Source of the DNA: Ampelocalamus luodianensis | Taxonomy: Eukaryota > Streptophyta > Magnoliopsida > Poales > Poaceae | Reading direction: 5' to 3' | DNA length: 64,000 nt | Assembly (NCBI GenBank): GCA_036346255.1 | Contig: CM070632.1 | Span: 28,112,657-28,176,656, forward strand | Shown: one piece after another, positions 11,579-21,879 of the stretch | How positions within the stretch are numbered: the first letter of the stretch is position 1 | Layout of the letters: every line of letters starts with the position of its first letter | The notes under the pieces: generated by a model | What the model was told of the DNA's origin: nothing | The model's input: only the letters and a program-made list of their open reading frames with translations | Databases searched by the model: none | Position numbers and translations under genes: made by a program

Positions 11579-14270
11579 ATGTGTGACGTCGTCAATTTCA
11601 AAATTTACTACGGCCGAGGGACTATTATGGAGGGTCCTGAGGGAATTGATTTGAGTTATTTCCAGTCGGCAGACGTGCCCCTAGCAAGACCTAAGCAACG
11701 TACATTCGGCGATGTGATGCGGTGGATGTTCCACACGTTCCAAGTGGATCGTGATGTTTACGATCTGACATTGAGTTGCCTTGCCCCCCGGGTAGAACAG
11801 CCCACGTATTGGGAGTTAGTGCAACTAAAGGGAACAAATTCATGGCGGTCGTATGTACGCATGGCGAGGGAGAGGGGATGGAAATTGGTCCTTCTGGTCC
11901 AGGCGTTTGCAAAACCCACTCCTGCATCTCGTCGAGAACAAGTAGGAGTTCGCCGACACCGAGGAAGAAATAGGTGACTCGGTACGGCGCACACAATGGC
12001 AGAAGGGCAAGAGGTTGCTGATGTCGTCGACGAAGGCTATGCCGAATTACCTCATTCAGTGAGACAAGCTAGTGGCCTTGCTGACGAGGGGGAGGAGCTT
12101 GAAGACCTGGTGCAAATGATGGATCTCGAAGACTAGGACTACATGGCATTGTCCGAAGATGAAGGTTTTGATGATGATGATGATGCAGACCAGCAGGCGG
12201 TTCCATCCGAGTGGAACACATACCAGTTCGAGAACCTCGTCGTCAAGGAAGGCTCCCATGTACCGTGGGAGTACGACCAGAGCGAGGTCAGACTAGGAGC
12301 TACGTACAAATGCAAGGAGGCCGTGCAGGATGCGATAAAATTCTGGGCACTATCGGTGCGTCGCACATTCACCGTCGTCAAGTCTACCCCAAGATGCTAT
12401 GACGTGAAGTGCGGCATAGAGGGATGCACTTATCGCGTGCACGCATTTCAGCCCAAGTGGGACACCTACTGGAAGTGCTCCATAGTGGTCCCTCACACAT
12501 GCGTCGTCGCTGAGTCAGTGCAGTCCCACCGGAACCTATCATCAGGCTTCATCGCCAATCTCATGTACGGTGAGATCGTGGATAACCTAGATTTTGAGCC
12601 ACGATCCATCATTCGGGCCATTGAGGCAAGGTTCCAGTACACTATCAGCTATGCCAAGGCTTGGAGGGCAAAACAGAAGGCATTGGAATCAAGGTTCGGC
12701 ACGTTCGAGGATTCCTACCACAACCTCCCTGGGCAACTCCGAGTCATACAAGACAGGAATCCCGGCACTCATGTGGACATTCAAGATGCCACGCATCCGA
12801 AGTGGCCTAATAAGAGGGTACTACAACGAGTATTCTTCGCCTTTGGTCCATGCATCAATGCATTCCGGCACTGTCGTCCAATCTTGTGCATCGATGGCAC
12901 GTTCCTGACTGGGAGGTACAAGGGCCAGATACTAACTGCAATAGCGACGGACGGAAACAATCAAGTTCTTCCGTGGCATTCGCTTCGTTGGCGAGAACAC
13001 GAATAGTGGTTGTAGTTCTGAAGAATGTGAGGATTTCTTTATGCGGACCGTCCCAACGTATGTCTCATACATGGCCAAACACGCGAGCTGCTGCGTGCAA
13101 TAACTCGACTACAATGAGGAGAGAACGTACCACTTCCATGGCCGGATCTACGAGCGGGTGGTGCATGAGGCGCTTGGGTGCGAACTTCTATAGCGATCCG
13201 CAACAAGGACTTGATGAATCTATTCAGCGCTGTGCAACCGTAACCAGCGGCGTAAGTTGAAACACTGGAAGATTCGACGACCGACCCAAACCCACGTAGC
13301 GGAGGCGCGAGAAGGGCCGCCCAAGCGCCGACCGGGCCCCGGCATTGCCACATCTACCTGAGCACGCTCCTAGTGTCACGAGGAAGACAGAGCACAGGTC
13401 AAATGCTTCTCAAACTGGATTGAGCACGAGCCTAAGGAGAAGTGGTCGCTGCTACATGATAGGGGTGGTGCTCGATATGGTATCATGACAACCAACCTAG
13501 CCGAGGTCTACAACTGGGTAATGCGCGGCGCCAGGTGCCTCCCTTTGGTTGGTATTGTGCAGGCAATTCTCCGCGGTACCACAAACTACTTTGTTAACAG
13601 ATGCAGCAATGCGTCGCTCACCATGGCAAATGACAAAGTACTCTACTCCGCCATGATCACCGCATACATGGAGGAGAAGAGCAAGAAGGGTGAGATGCAC
13701 CGGGCATTCAAGATGGGCACGAGGGAGCTTCGCTTCGAGATAATGTGCAGGGATCAAGGACGTCGCGGGACTAACCGTGAGAGGATCACCCATGAGTGCA
13801 CGCTACGCCGCGATAGTTGCGTATGCACTTGTAACAAGCCCCTTCTTCTGCATAGGCCCTGCTCCCATGTCATGGCCGCCTGTTCGACGGTGGCGCAGCA
13901 TCCCGGGCAGTACCTCTCTCTATTTCATCAAGGATCCGGTGATGCAAACATGGAGTGGAGAGATGTATGGCTACACCGTTGTTGGCCATTTCACTGGCCA
14001 TCCAACTTGGGAGCAACTAATCTGGGCCGCGAACATTGCTAGGCTCAAGGGAAAGGTTGGCGGCGGCAGTGCACGCGCGATCGAGAACGATATGGGCGAG
14101 GCGGCGGACGTCGCACGAAGAAGTGCTCCATTTGCAGGGAGTCTGGGCACACCTTCAAGACATGCCTCACGCGAAATACTCAGGACCAAGGTGACATCGG
14201 CATTCCGGACATCGCTGCGGGGACCTCTTCCGGTGCCCCGACTAGAGGCAGTCCACATGGGAGACGTTGA
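11579..14270 (+). pseudogene. MURA-type MULE transposase, broken
   Basis: The ATG at 11579 (MCDVVNFKIYYGRGTIMEG) follows an intron ending ctgcag at 11568. The N-terminal PB1-like region ends in RGWKLVLLV. After a frameshift (11930-12010) and TAG at 12134 comes an acidic linker, then a MuDR-type zinc-binding region with Cys/His near 12395-12500. The DDE core follows: CIDGTFLTGRYKGQ with its first Asp at 12893. The second catalytic region is largely lost around 13000-13150, with several frameshifts and stops. The frame resumes at WIEHEPKEKWSLLHDRGG and 13485, with a SWIM zinc finger (C-x-C…C-x-H, 13824-13868). A CCHC knuckle CSICRESGHTFKTC lies near 14125-14170, and the stop is TGA 14268-14270. 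The enzyme normally cuts and joins element ends in the nucleus; this copy should be inactive. Confidence 0.9.
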
Positions 14271-14344
14271 CATCGCGACCGCGAGAAAAATATTATTATC
14301 AATGTTCTGAATTATCATTTCAATTAAGTGTTATGATGTTCTGC

Positions 14345-14470
14345 TGCAAGTTCTGTAATATTAGTGTGCATGAATTCCCGAACGAATCGCAATATCACTT
14401 ACCTTCCTCTTTATGAATCGTTCATACCTCAGACATCCTCGCTAAATTCTCCAAAAATTTATCGTAGTAG
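14345..14470 (+). repeat. direct repeat, copy 2 (after MURA)
   Basis: This segment is similar to 11020-11130: tgcatgaattcccgaacgaa, then caatatcactt and later catcctcg. It lies ~80 bp after the MURA stop codon. Confidence 0.65.
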
Positions 14471-14598
14471 AACAACATACAACGATGATAAAATGTTATT
14501 GCGAGTCTAACAGATTTCGTACCGTTTAAAATTTACGAAAATCACAAACTGCATAAGTGGAATAGGAAAAATCCAAAATTGGCTAGGGCTAAGGTATT

Positions 14599-14804
14599 TA
14601 TCGCCAGTTCAACTGGCGATAGCTTCCTGTCGCCAGTTGAACTGGCGATAAATACCTCAACTGGCGATAGAGTGGCGACAAGGTTCCTGCGATAGGTTCC
14701 TATCGCCAGTTGAACTGGCGATAGGGACATATTTTGTAATTTTTGGGGGCGACTATTTATTTTTGTAAATATCTTTTAAAATAATATTATTTTTTAAAAA
14801 ATTC
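14599..14804 (-). repeat. right terminal inverted repeat of the MULE with palindromes
   Basis: Perfect or near-perfect copies of the palindrome ta-tcgccagtt-(g/c)-aactggcga-ta lie at 14599-14621, 14628-14650 and 14701-14723, with half sites between. The AT-rich arm 14715-14804 is the inverted copy of the left end. Confidence 0.88.
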
Positions 14805-14985
14805 TACGTTGGAAACACACTATATATACATATGTTATATATAGAAAAAAGGATTTTGGATCTGTTGTCCTGTGCATCCTGTTGGGTTTTACACTTTTAT
14901 TGGATCCGCCCTTGTCTGTTGCTTCAATATTAGTTTCGTAGAAGTCAACTCCATATTTTAAGCAATTTTAATTCAGTATTCCAAA

Positions 14986-15222
14986 CTACTCCCGTCACAA
15001 AAACATTTCATTTTGGGTATGCGCATTCAAACTTTCCAAAATTTGACTATCGATGTCTTTTAAAATATTTAGATTGGATACATGAAAATCATATATATAG
15101 ATTTATCTCGAAAAATACTTTTATAATATTGTAATTTTATTGGGTTTCATAAATAAAAATAAGTGGTCAAAGTTGTCTTTTGGAGACACATTATGTTTTT
15201 GTAAAATAATATGTACGACAGA
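14986..15222. mobile_element. Stowaway-like remnant
   Basis: The left end ctcccgtcacaaaaacattt and the right end acattatgtttttgtaaaat are weakly complementary. The AT-rich centre (ttgaccact…, atatatagattt) resembles Stowaway MITEs. The borders are uncertain. The sequence between here and 15567 has no recognised feature. Confidence 0.4.
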
Positions 15223-15567
15223 TTGGTACTAGTGTGCACTTCTATGCCACCCTTTTATTTTTCTTGTTTTCCATTGTAAATTACTTGTAACAAACATGCA
15301 ACACTTATAATATGTGTGACTAGATATTGGCAACTCCATAGGTGCCATTTTTTTCTTGTTCCAAATTTGAAGATATCTTTTGAGGGACTCCTAGCTCTCT
15401 TCATAGAAGATTAGCTCGACAAGTGTCCGGGGATCGAGATCGTCCTGTGTGGTCACATATTCAGTGAAACACTAAGTCACTATATTAATTCAGTCACTCT
15501 CCATGAGCTTTTCTAGTGATGAAAGATCTTTTCCTCTGGTGTCATTTTGCATCGTAATAAATGCTTG

Positions 15568-15897
15568 ATTACGTGAGAGATGACCGAATAGTTGGAACAC
15601 ATTTCAGGAACCAGCTGAGCTTAGGGCATCTCCAACAGTTAGAGATAACCTTGTCTCTAACATATGCTACATCATTTTTAGAGATAACATCTCTAATAAA
15701 TAGTCTCTAGCACACTCTCCAATATTTATTTAATTACGTGAGAGATGACTGAATAGTTGGAACGCACTTCGGGAACGAGCTGAGCTTAGGACATCTCCAA
15801 CAGTTAAAGATAACCTTGTCTCTAACATATGCTACATCATCTTTAGAGACAACATCTCCAATAGATAGTCTTTAGCACTCTCTCCAACATTTATATT
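15568..15897. repeat. 165-bp tandem duplication including the left end of a MITE
   Basis: The segment attacgtgagagatgaccga starts at 15568 and again (attacgtgagagatgactga) at 15733. Similarity continues through ctgagctta and catctccaacagtta to the next copy. It duplicates flanking DNA plus the first ~110 bp of the Tourist-like element. Confidence 0.85.
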
Positions 15898-16105
15898 TTA
15901 TAATTTTCCTTTGAAACGAGCCTACATATCAAATAGAGTAGATTAATGTATCATGTCTTATTTTCGTGTGTACGACAGTCTCTTCAGGAAGAGACAACAT
16001 GTGCTCTTTCTCCTCCCCCTCTCTCTCCTCCACGTAGAATTTTGTTGACGTGGCATAGCAAAGAGACGATAATAAATATACTATTGGAGATTATTGAAGA
16101 TGCCC
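15624..16105. mobile_element. Tourist-like (PIF/Harbinger) MITE
   Basis: It begins gggcatctccaa and ends ttgaagatgccc (inverted, one mismatch). It is flanked by TTA at 15621-15623 and 16106-16108. TTA duplication and GGGCAT-type ends are characteristic of Tourist elements. It is longer than usual because of the internal 165-bp duplication. There is no coding capacity. Confidence 0.75.
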
Positions 16106-18589
16106 TTATCCTCTTTTCCAACATCCAACCAGATAAAATTTATATACTTCAAGGCTTGCTGAGCTTATTGTGACACCCCGGTTTATTTAGCTTGTAATAC
16201 TTAGCCTTCCATTAGCTCTAGCATCATAAACAAAATACACCGTGCCTCGATGGATATGTGCTTCCCAAAATTGCAGCACACATACATCTTTACAAAAGCA
16301 TGCATCAATTCCATACAACAAGTCTAGCAAAAGACATACAATATATAGAGTTATTACAAAAGAAGCCGACCGGCCAAATGACATCAAAGTAACAATAACA
16401 GCGGAAGCAAAAGTGCCATAAGATGGCTATAAACAAAAGACGACTAGTTAGCCATAACCCATAAGGCAACCGACCGAGCCGCCAAACTAGTCGCATCTGT
16501 CGCAGCAACACATCTCACAGAAGTAGACTCATTGGGGATCCACTTCCTCCTCTGCACACGACAAGCAATGCGGGTGAGTACAATAATGTACTCGCAAGAC
16601 TTACGAGTAACAAGCCTATACATAACTACATGAAAGCTGTAACAAAGGAGATCGTTATATGGTTAATTGGACACATAAAGCAATTTTCCTTTGACATAAT
16701 GTAATAGATTGAAAGCAATTTATCAAATCTGTTTTAATCATTGAAATAACAGCGAGGTAACAATAAGTAACAAGTAACAACCTACAGGTAACTAACCCAA
16801 TAGCCATCACAACATAGCACGAATCCCTGATTCGTACCACCCATCAAGTTTTAATTAAAAGGTTGTAGTCTAATTCTCACGGGGCGTATCCGAGCGTGTC
16901 CATAACCTAGGACGAGGCTATTCGAATAGTTTTAACCCCGCAGGGGTGTACCAATGTGCCCACACTTCAGACCGCCTTTAAGCCACATGATTAAGCACAC
17001 TTTCAAAGGTATGCCGGCACGGCTAAGTCCTACGAGACGTTTCTAATATTGTGTATTAACTACGAGCCGCTCGTATGGATAGAACCCATACGCTTACATT
17101 GCAAAATCAAAAGCCAACAAATCCCATCCCAGGCGAAGGCTTTCGGACTACTACAATGCTCCCAACACCATCCCTCCTGCGACCCCGTGCGACTCGGAGC
17201 CAACACACGCCAAAGTACTAAGTCAAGAGAGGTCTCATTTCCCTCTAATGTGGTTAGCACGCAAAATGCTCAGTACGGTGGTGCAAGTAATTCAGTCCTT
17301 GTTGACTCGGGCACCATTCCAGTCACACCCAAAAGCACACCATCTTACCATTGTGCCCAAGTCCAAATGATTTTGTTTTCATTTTTAGTTTTCACAATTA
17401 AACATAGCACAAAGGCTGAAATCATAAAGTCATAATAAGTTTGTGTGATCTAGGTTATTGACAAGTCGATAACCGCCCATTTCTACCGGTGGCTAAGCAT
17501 GACTAAGCAAATTAACTCGTAAACTACCAAGTGACAAGAGCTCATCCAATGAACCCTAAATCACAACAAGATAGTCCAAGGCTCAGTAGTAGAGGATAAA
17601 CATTTGACTACAGATCATGCATCTAGTGGTTCAACTAATCGACAATAGTTTAAAACAAGATAGCAATACATACATAGAATTTGCAAACAACATATTAGAA
17701 TTTGAAAATAATAGGAGCAATATGATCAAATGATGCTACATCTGCTTGCCTTGCTAGAGGTGCTCTTGCTGCAGAGGATCAGACTCAAGTTCAATGATTT
17801 CTTCGGAACCTAACGCAAAAACGCGATAAAACCAATAAGAATGAAGAACACCGAAAGAAACTCAAAAGCCAAAGTCATCCAAATCCTATAAAATTTACAC
17901 AGCATCAAGGACATGATTTTAAATGAATTTAGCAATAATAATTATTCAATTTGGACTAACCATGCAAAAGTTATAGCCGAAACAATTTTTTTGAGCCTAA
18001 AAATCCTAATTAAATTAATTTCGGTTACTGTTTATGGCATAAATTTCCAGAAATGTTTAGAACCTAAAATTTTTATGGTGGGTAGAACATGGCATTCTAA
18101 GAACAACGAAACTGAGTTTACTTTATTTGGATTTAAAATGAATTACTTATGATTTTTCTAAGTTATGAAACTAGAACATATCATTTTTCAGAGGCAAAGA
18201 CATGAATAAAACCTATCCCATATTAAATTATACTAACAGAGGAATTTTACAAGCTTGAGTTTGACCACTTTGGAGTTATACAGAAAAAGTTATGCATTTT
18301 TCAAGTTTTAACTGAATTTCTGGAATATCAAATAATGGCTTAAACAAGTTACTATTGTTTACAAGATTTTCTGGCACAGAACAATGTCTAAATGTATTTT
18401 TAGATTAAACTTTAGTTAAACAGAAATTTAACACAGTTGGAATCATCTAAAAAGGAATTAGAATGAATTAGTTATGAGTTTTTAAAGTTTAATACAATTT
18501 CCAGATGACAAATAAGAGCTTACTGGAAAACAAACAAACTCAACGAACGGCCCACGCGCACGGCCGAACGGAGACGCACACAGCGCACA

Positions 18590-19900
18590 AGGGACCAACC
18601 GTTGGATCTGATCCAAAGGTCCGCATGGGTTGTGTAATAGCCCTAGATTTAAGAAACAGTAATAATCTGCTTTATGAACAGTAATGGAGTACTGTTCATA
18701 ATATTACTGTTCATAATTGAAATTTGGATGTGTTATCACAAATTAAAAACCTTTCTTTTCTAGCTAAAATCCAAAACATATTTGAAGTTTCAAAGGGAAT
18801 ACAAGTCAGTGCTTGTGGTATGACTGGGAAGTATTTTTATTAAAGCCTAGATCAATTATCTTGGCCAAAAATAATTTTTGTTGAATTCTTAGAAATTATT
18901 TTGACTTGGAGAAAAATATTTGTCTTTAAATAAACCTATTCGGGTTAAGATAATTAGTTGTGAATTTTTTTAAAAAAAATGAAACAGTGGATTTTAAATT
19001 TTATTTGGGACATATATGCTCCCAGTAGCATTTTGGCAAAATTTCATAAGTTTAGAAATTTATTTACTATTTTTAAAGCCCCAGTCAAACTTTTGGAGCT
19101 TTAAAATGAATTAGTCAAATCTCCCGGCCAAACCTAACCACTGGGCACTGTAGCGACCGAGCCACTTAGGTTTAGGTCTAAACCAGCCGCACCCGACACG
19201 TTCACGCGCGTGCCCAAACTTCCAACGAACGTGAGTCGTCGAATCCTTGATGAACGGTCGAGATTCGCAAAGGCGCGCGAGCTGTCCACGTGTTTCGTGC
19301 GATTTCCACCGTTGGATCTTCATCCAACCGCCTCCAACCTTGATTCGAAATCCTAAACGCGCCTCCAATTCTTAGCCGTTAATTTCCAATCAAGCGGGCC
19401 AGATTCATTGGGCCGTTCGGGCCATCCCGTAGAGCTCATTCAATCATGGCCGTAGGATCTTGATCGTGCGACGCTCACTTTTGGGCTAGACCATTTTCTT
19501 ATGGTAAAGGTCAGAATAAACGGGAGCCGTAGGATTCTCTTTGAGCGGACTAGATCTAGTGGGCCGTTCGGGTTGCCCAAACGCACAACTCAACCTTCAC
19601 CTTTGGATCCTGATCGGACGGACCGCATCCATTGGGCCGTTCGGGTCATGGAACTCCCCTTCAATAGCCACCGTTGATCTCTAATCCAACTGCGTCGTCC
19701 TTTTCAGTTCAAACTTTAAAGGCGCGCATTAAATTGCGGCCGTTGGATTTAAATCATACGGCATCTATTCGAGCCACGTGCACCTAGGGCCGAATCTTGA
19801 TATGGCCGTTAGATTAGGATCGTGCGGTCTATATTAAAAGATACCGATTAAAGGTTATTTTACCCATCCATCACAGCCGCCCATTTCTAATTAGACGGTT
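18590..19900 (-). repeat. cluster of CCGTTGGATC/GATCCAACGG palindromic motifs in an LTR
   Basis: Variants such as ccgttggatctgatccaaag (18600), ccgttggatcttcatccaac (19309) and gccgttggatttaaatcata (19738) recur every ~50-200 bp. The same motif cluster lies in the LTR at 22480-22660 and 24180-24460, where ccgttggatc-tt-gatccaacgg (24438-24459) is perfect, and near 48190 and 57040. Its role is unknown. Confidence 0.7.
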
Positions 19901-20026
19901 GATGTTCTTTTGATATCACGAGGGCGTGTGAGGATGCTACTGACAGCGGGGCCCGCATGCCAGTGAGACCCCTCTCTTCTTCCTCACGCCTGTACATCGC
20001 CGCCGATCTTTGTTGCCGGAGAGGAG

Positions 20027-20699
20027 TGTCGCACCGCGATTTTGGCAAATATTACCTTAACATGTAGGTTAAGATGTATTGCTTTATGCAAAATTGAACT
20101 ATTATAACCTTCCTATTGACAACCTTATGCATGTACAAATTCTAATCCTTTTAATAGATCCTATCAAACACTTTCTTTTAGTAGTTTGTATAAGTCTTAC
20201 AAGTACCTTATGTACTCAGGTGCTTTCACCATATGTTGCAGGTGAGGATGGTTATTTGTATGAGGTCCCCGTTAGCGTCGAACAAGGTGACGCTAACGAA
20301 TGAAGCTATTTCTAGTCTCCACGCAATAGCCTGCGGGTGATGGGGCCATTGGTGGCTTTTGCTGTTTAATCTTTCGCTTCCGCTGTTACTCCTTTGTAGT
20401 GACCAAGTCACTTATATTGTAGAGTGAAACTGAATTGTACCAACCTATGTTTAATTATGTAAATGTATGCCTTGTATGTGTATGATGCAATGTTGTTTAA
20501 GGATATATGTGCAATGGTCACTAATCCTGGGAACCATTGTAAGACATATATCCGGGAACCTGAATATTGGATTTGTTACTTGTTAAATTTATACTTCTAG
20601 CATGATCTTTATTGAGGGACCCGACTGTTCCATAATTAAGAATTATGATATAGTATAATTATAATTCGGCACAAATTCCAATATCCCGGGGTCCTCACA
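20027..20699 (+). mobile_element. small LTR-like insertion (673 bp)
   Basis: It begins tgtcgcaccgcgattttggc and ends cccggggtcctcaca, with TG…CA borders. Its last part (cgcttccgctgttactcctt etc.) resembles other LTR 3' ends here. It lies inside the minus-strand LTR in opposite orientation. The flanks (aggag, gttgg) do not form a duplication, so it may be a solo LTR whose borders were rearranged. Confidence 0.6.
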
Positions 20700-20869
20700 G
20701 GTTGGGACATTCGGACTTCCCGAATGCCTCCCCAAATCTGGGCGAAGGATCTAGAAAGGAACGACTCAGATCAAGGGTTCCTTCGGAGGGCCGAACGCAA
20801 CAGAGATCTGGGCCGTAGATCTCAAAATGAACGACAACAAAGGACTTGACTCCCTAAAACACCTAAAGT

Positions 20870-21600
20870 GCTGAGGAGGTCTAGGCCGTTAGATTAAGAT
20901 CTGACGGTCCAGAGCTGACGGAGGTCCTAAAGCTAAGGATTTAATGGAGGAGATCCGGGATGGCCAAGATCTACCAGAGGAGATCCTGGACGGCCTAGAT
21001 CTAGACTGGGGAGGTCCCGACGGCTAAGATTCACAGAGAGGTCCTATGGGTCAAAATCTAATGGAGGAAGACCTCGACGGCTAAGATCTCACAGGAGGAG
21101 GTCTTAACGGTCCAGATCTACGCGAGGGAGGTCCTAGTGGTAGAGGTCTATACGGAGGGAGGTATCGACGGTTAAGATCTCACAGGGGGAGGTCTTAACG
21201 GTCCAGATCTACACAAGGAGGTCCTAGTGGTAGAGGTCTATACGGAGGGAGGTACCGACGGTTAAGATCTCATAGGGGGAGGTCTTAACGGTCCAGATCT
21301 ACACAAGGAGGTCCGCAAAGACCAGGCCTTAACAGAGGGAGGTCTTCATGGCTCAGATCTCCACTAGGAGGTCCTGGACGGTCAAGATCTGCCTAGGGTG
21401 GTCCTAAAGGTTAAGACTTGCGGAGGGGGAGGTCATGAGGTTTTCTTTGCAAAAGACCAAGGGGTGGTCTTTTGCAAAGAGGACCCCAAGGGAGGTCCCG
21501 AGGGTGGTTTTTTGCATAAATGACCGCGGGGGTTGTCTAAGCGGCTAAGATCAAGCCAGAGAGGTCCTAAACGGCTAGGATCAGAACTAGGGCAGGTCCT
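20870..21600. repeat. degenerate minisatellite (~30-bp unit) in the split LTR
   Basis: Units of the type ggaggtcctaacggctaaga-tct repeat about two dozen times. A higher-order unit of 90 bp (gtcctagtggtagaggtcta at 21131 and 21221) is nearly exact. The units contain the same cggtta/agatct core as the CCGTTGGATC palindromes. Confidence 0.8.
21444..21480. repeat. perfect 16-bp stem-loop
   Basis: The arm tctttgcaaaagacca (21444-21459) and its exact complement (21465-21480) are separated by the loop agggg. It lies at the end of the minisatellite. Confidence 0.9.
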
Positions 21601-21879
21601 AGCACGAAGGTCTTCGCAGAGAAGATCCTACGGCTAAAAGCTACCCTTAAGAGATCATCAATGGCTACGATTGAACCCAAGAGGTCTAAGGACTTGTAGA
21701 ATTTCCGGCACAGTACAGAACTTCGCGTGTTGCTCGCCGGCTTGCCGCCGGCAACCACGGCCACGACGACGCAAGCCAACGGTGCCAAAATGCGTGCAAT
21801 ACTATTGCGAACACTAAGGGGGTACCCTCGACGGCGGAGCTGGCCTAGAACGCCGCGGCGGAGAGGGTGGAGGAGCGAT

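Larger units (their letters stand above)
6110..14804 (+). mobile_element. 8.7-kb coding Mutator-like element (MULE)
   Basis: The first ~90 bp (gaattttttaaaaatattat onward) are inverted at the right end (…ttttttaaaaaattc, ending 14804). The element is flanked by a perfect 10-bp direct duplication tacgttggaa (6100-6109 and 14805-14814), close to the 9-11 bp typical of Mutator elements. Inside, on the plus strand, lie a plant-mobile-domain gene (6906-9557), a GRF-type zinc-finger gene (10133-10879) and a MURA transposase (11579-14270). All three are broken. Internal repeats of the element's own ends suggest two fused units. The borders are read directly from sequence. Confidence 0.92.

Noticed and set aside
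20870..21600. CRISPR-like regular array
   Set aside because: Units are degenerate, have no constant repeat with unique spacers, and sit in a plant LTR; it is a minisatellite.
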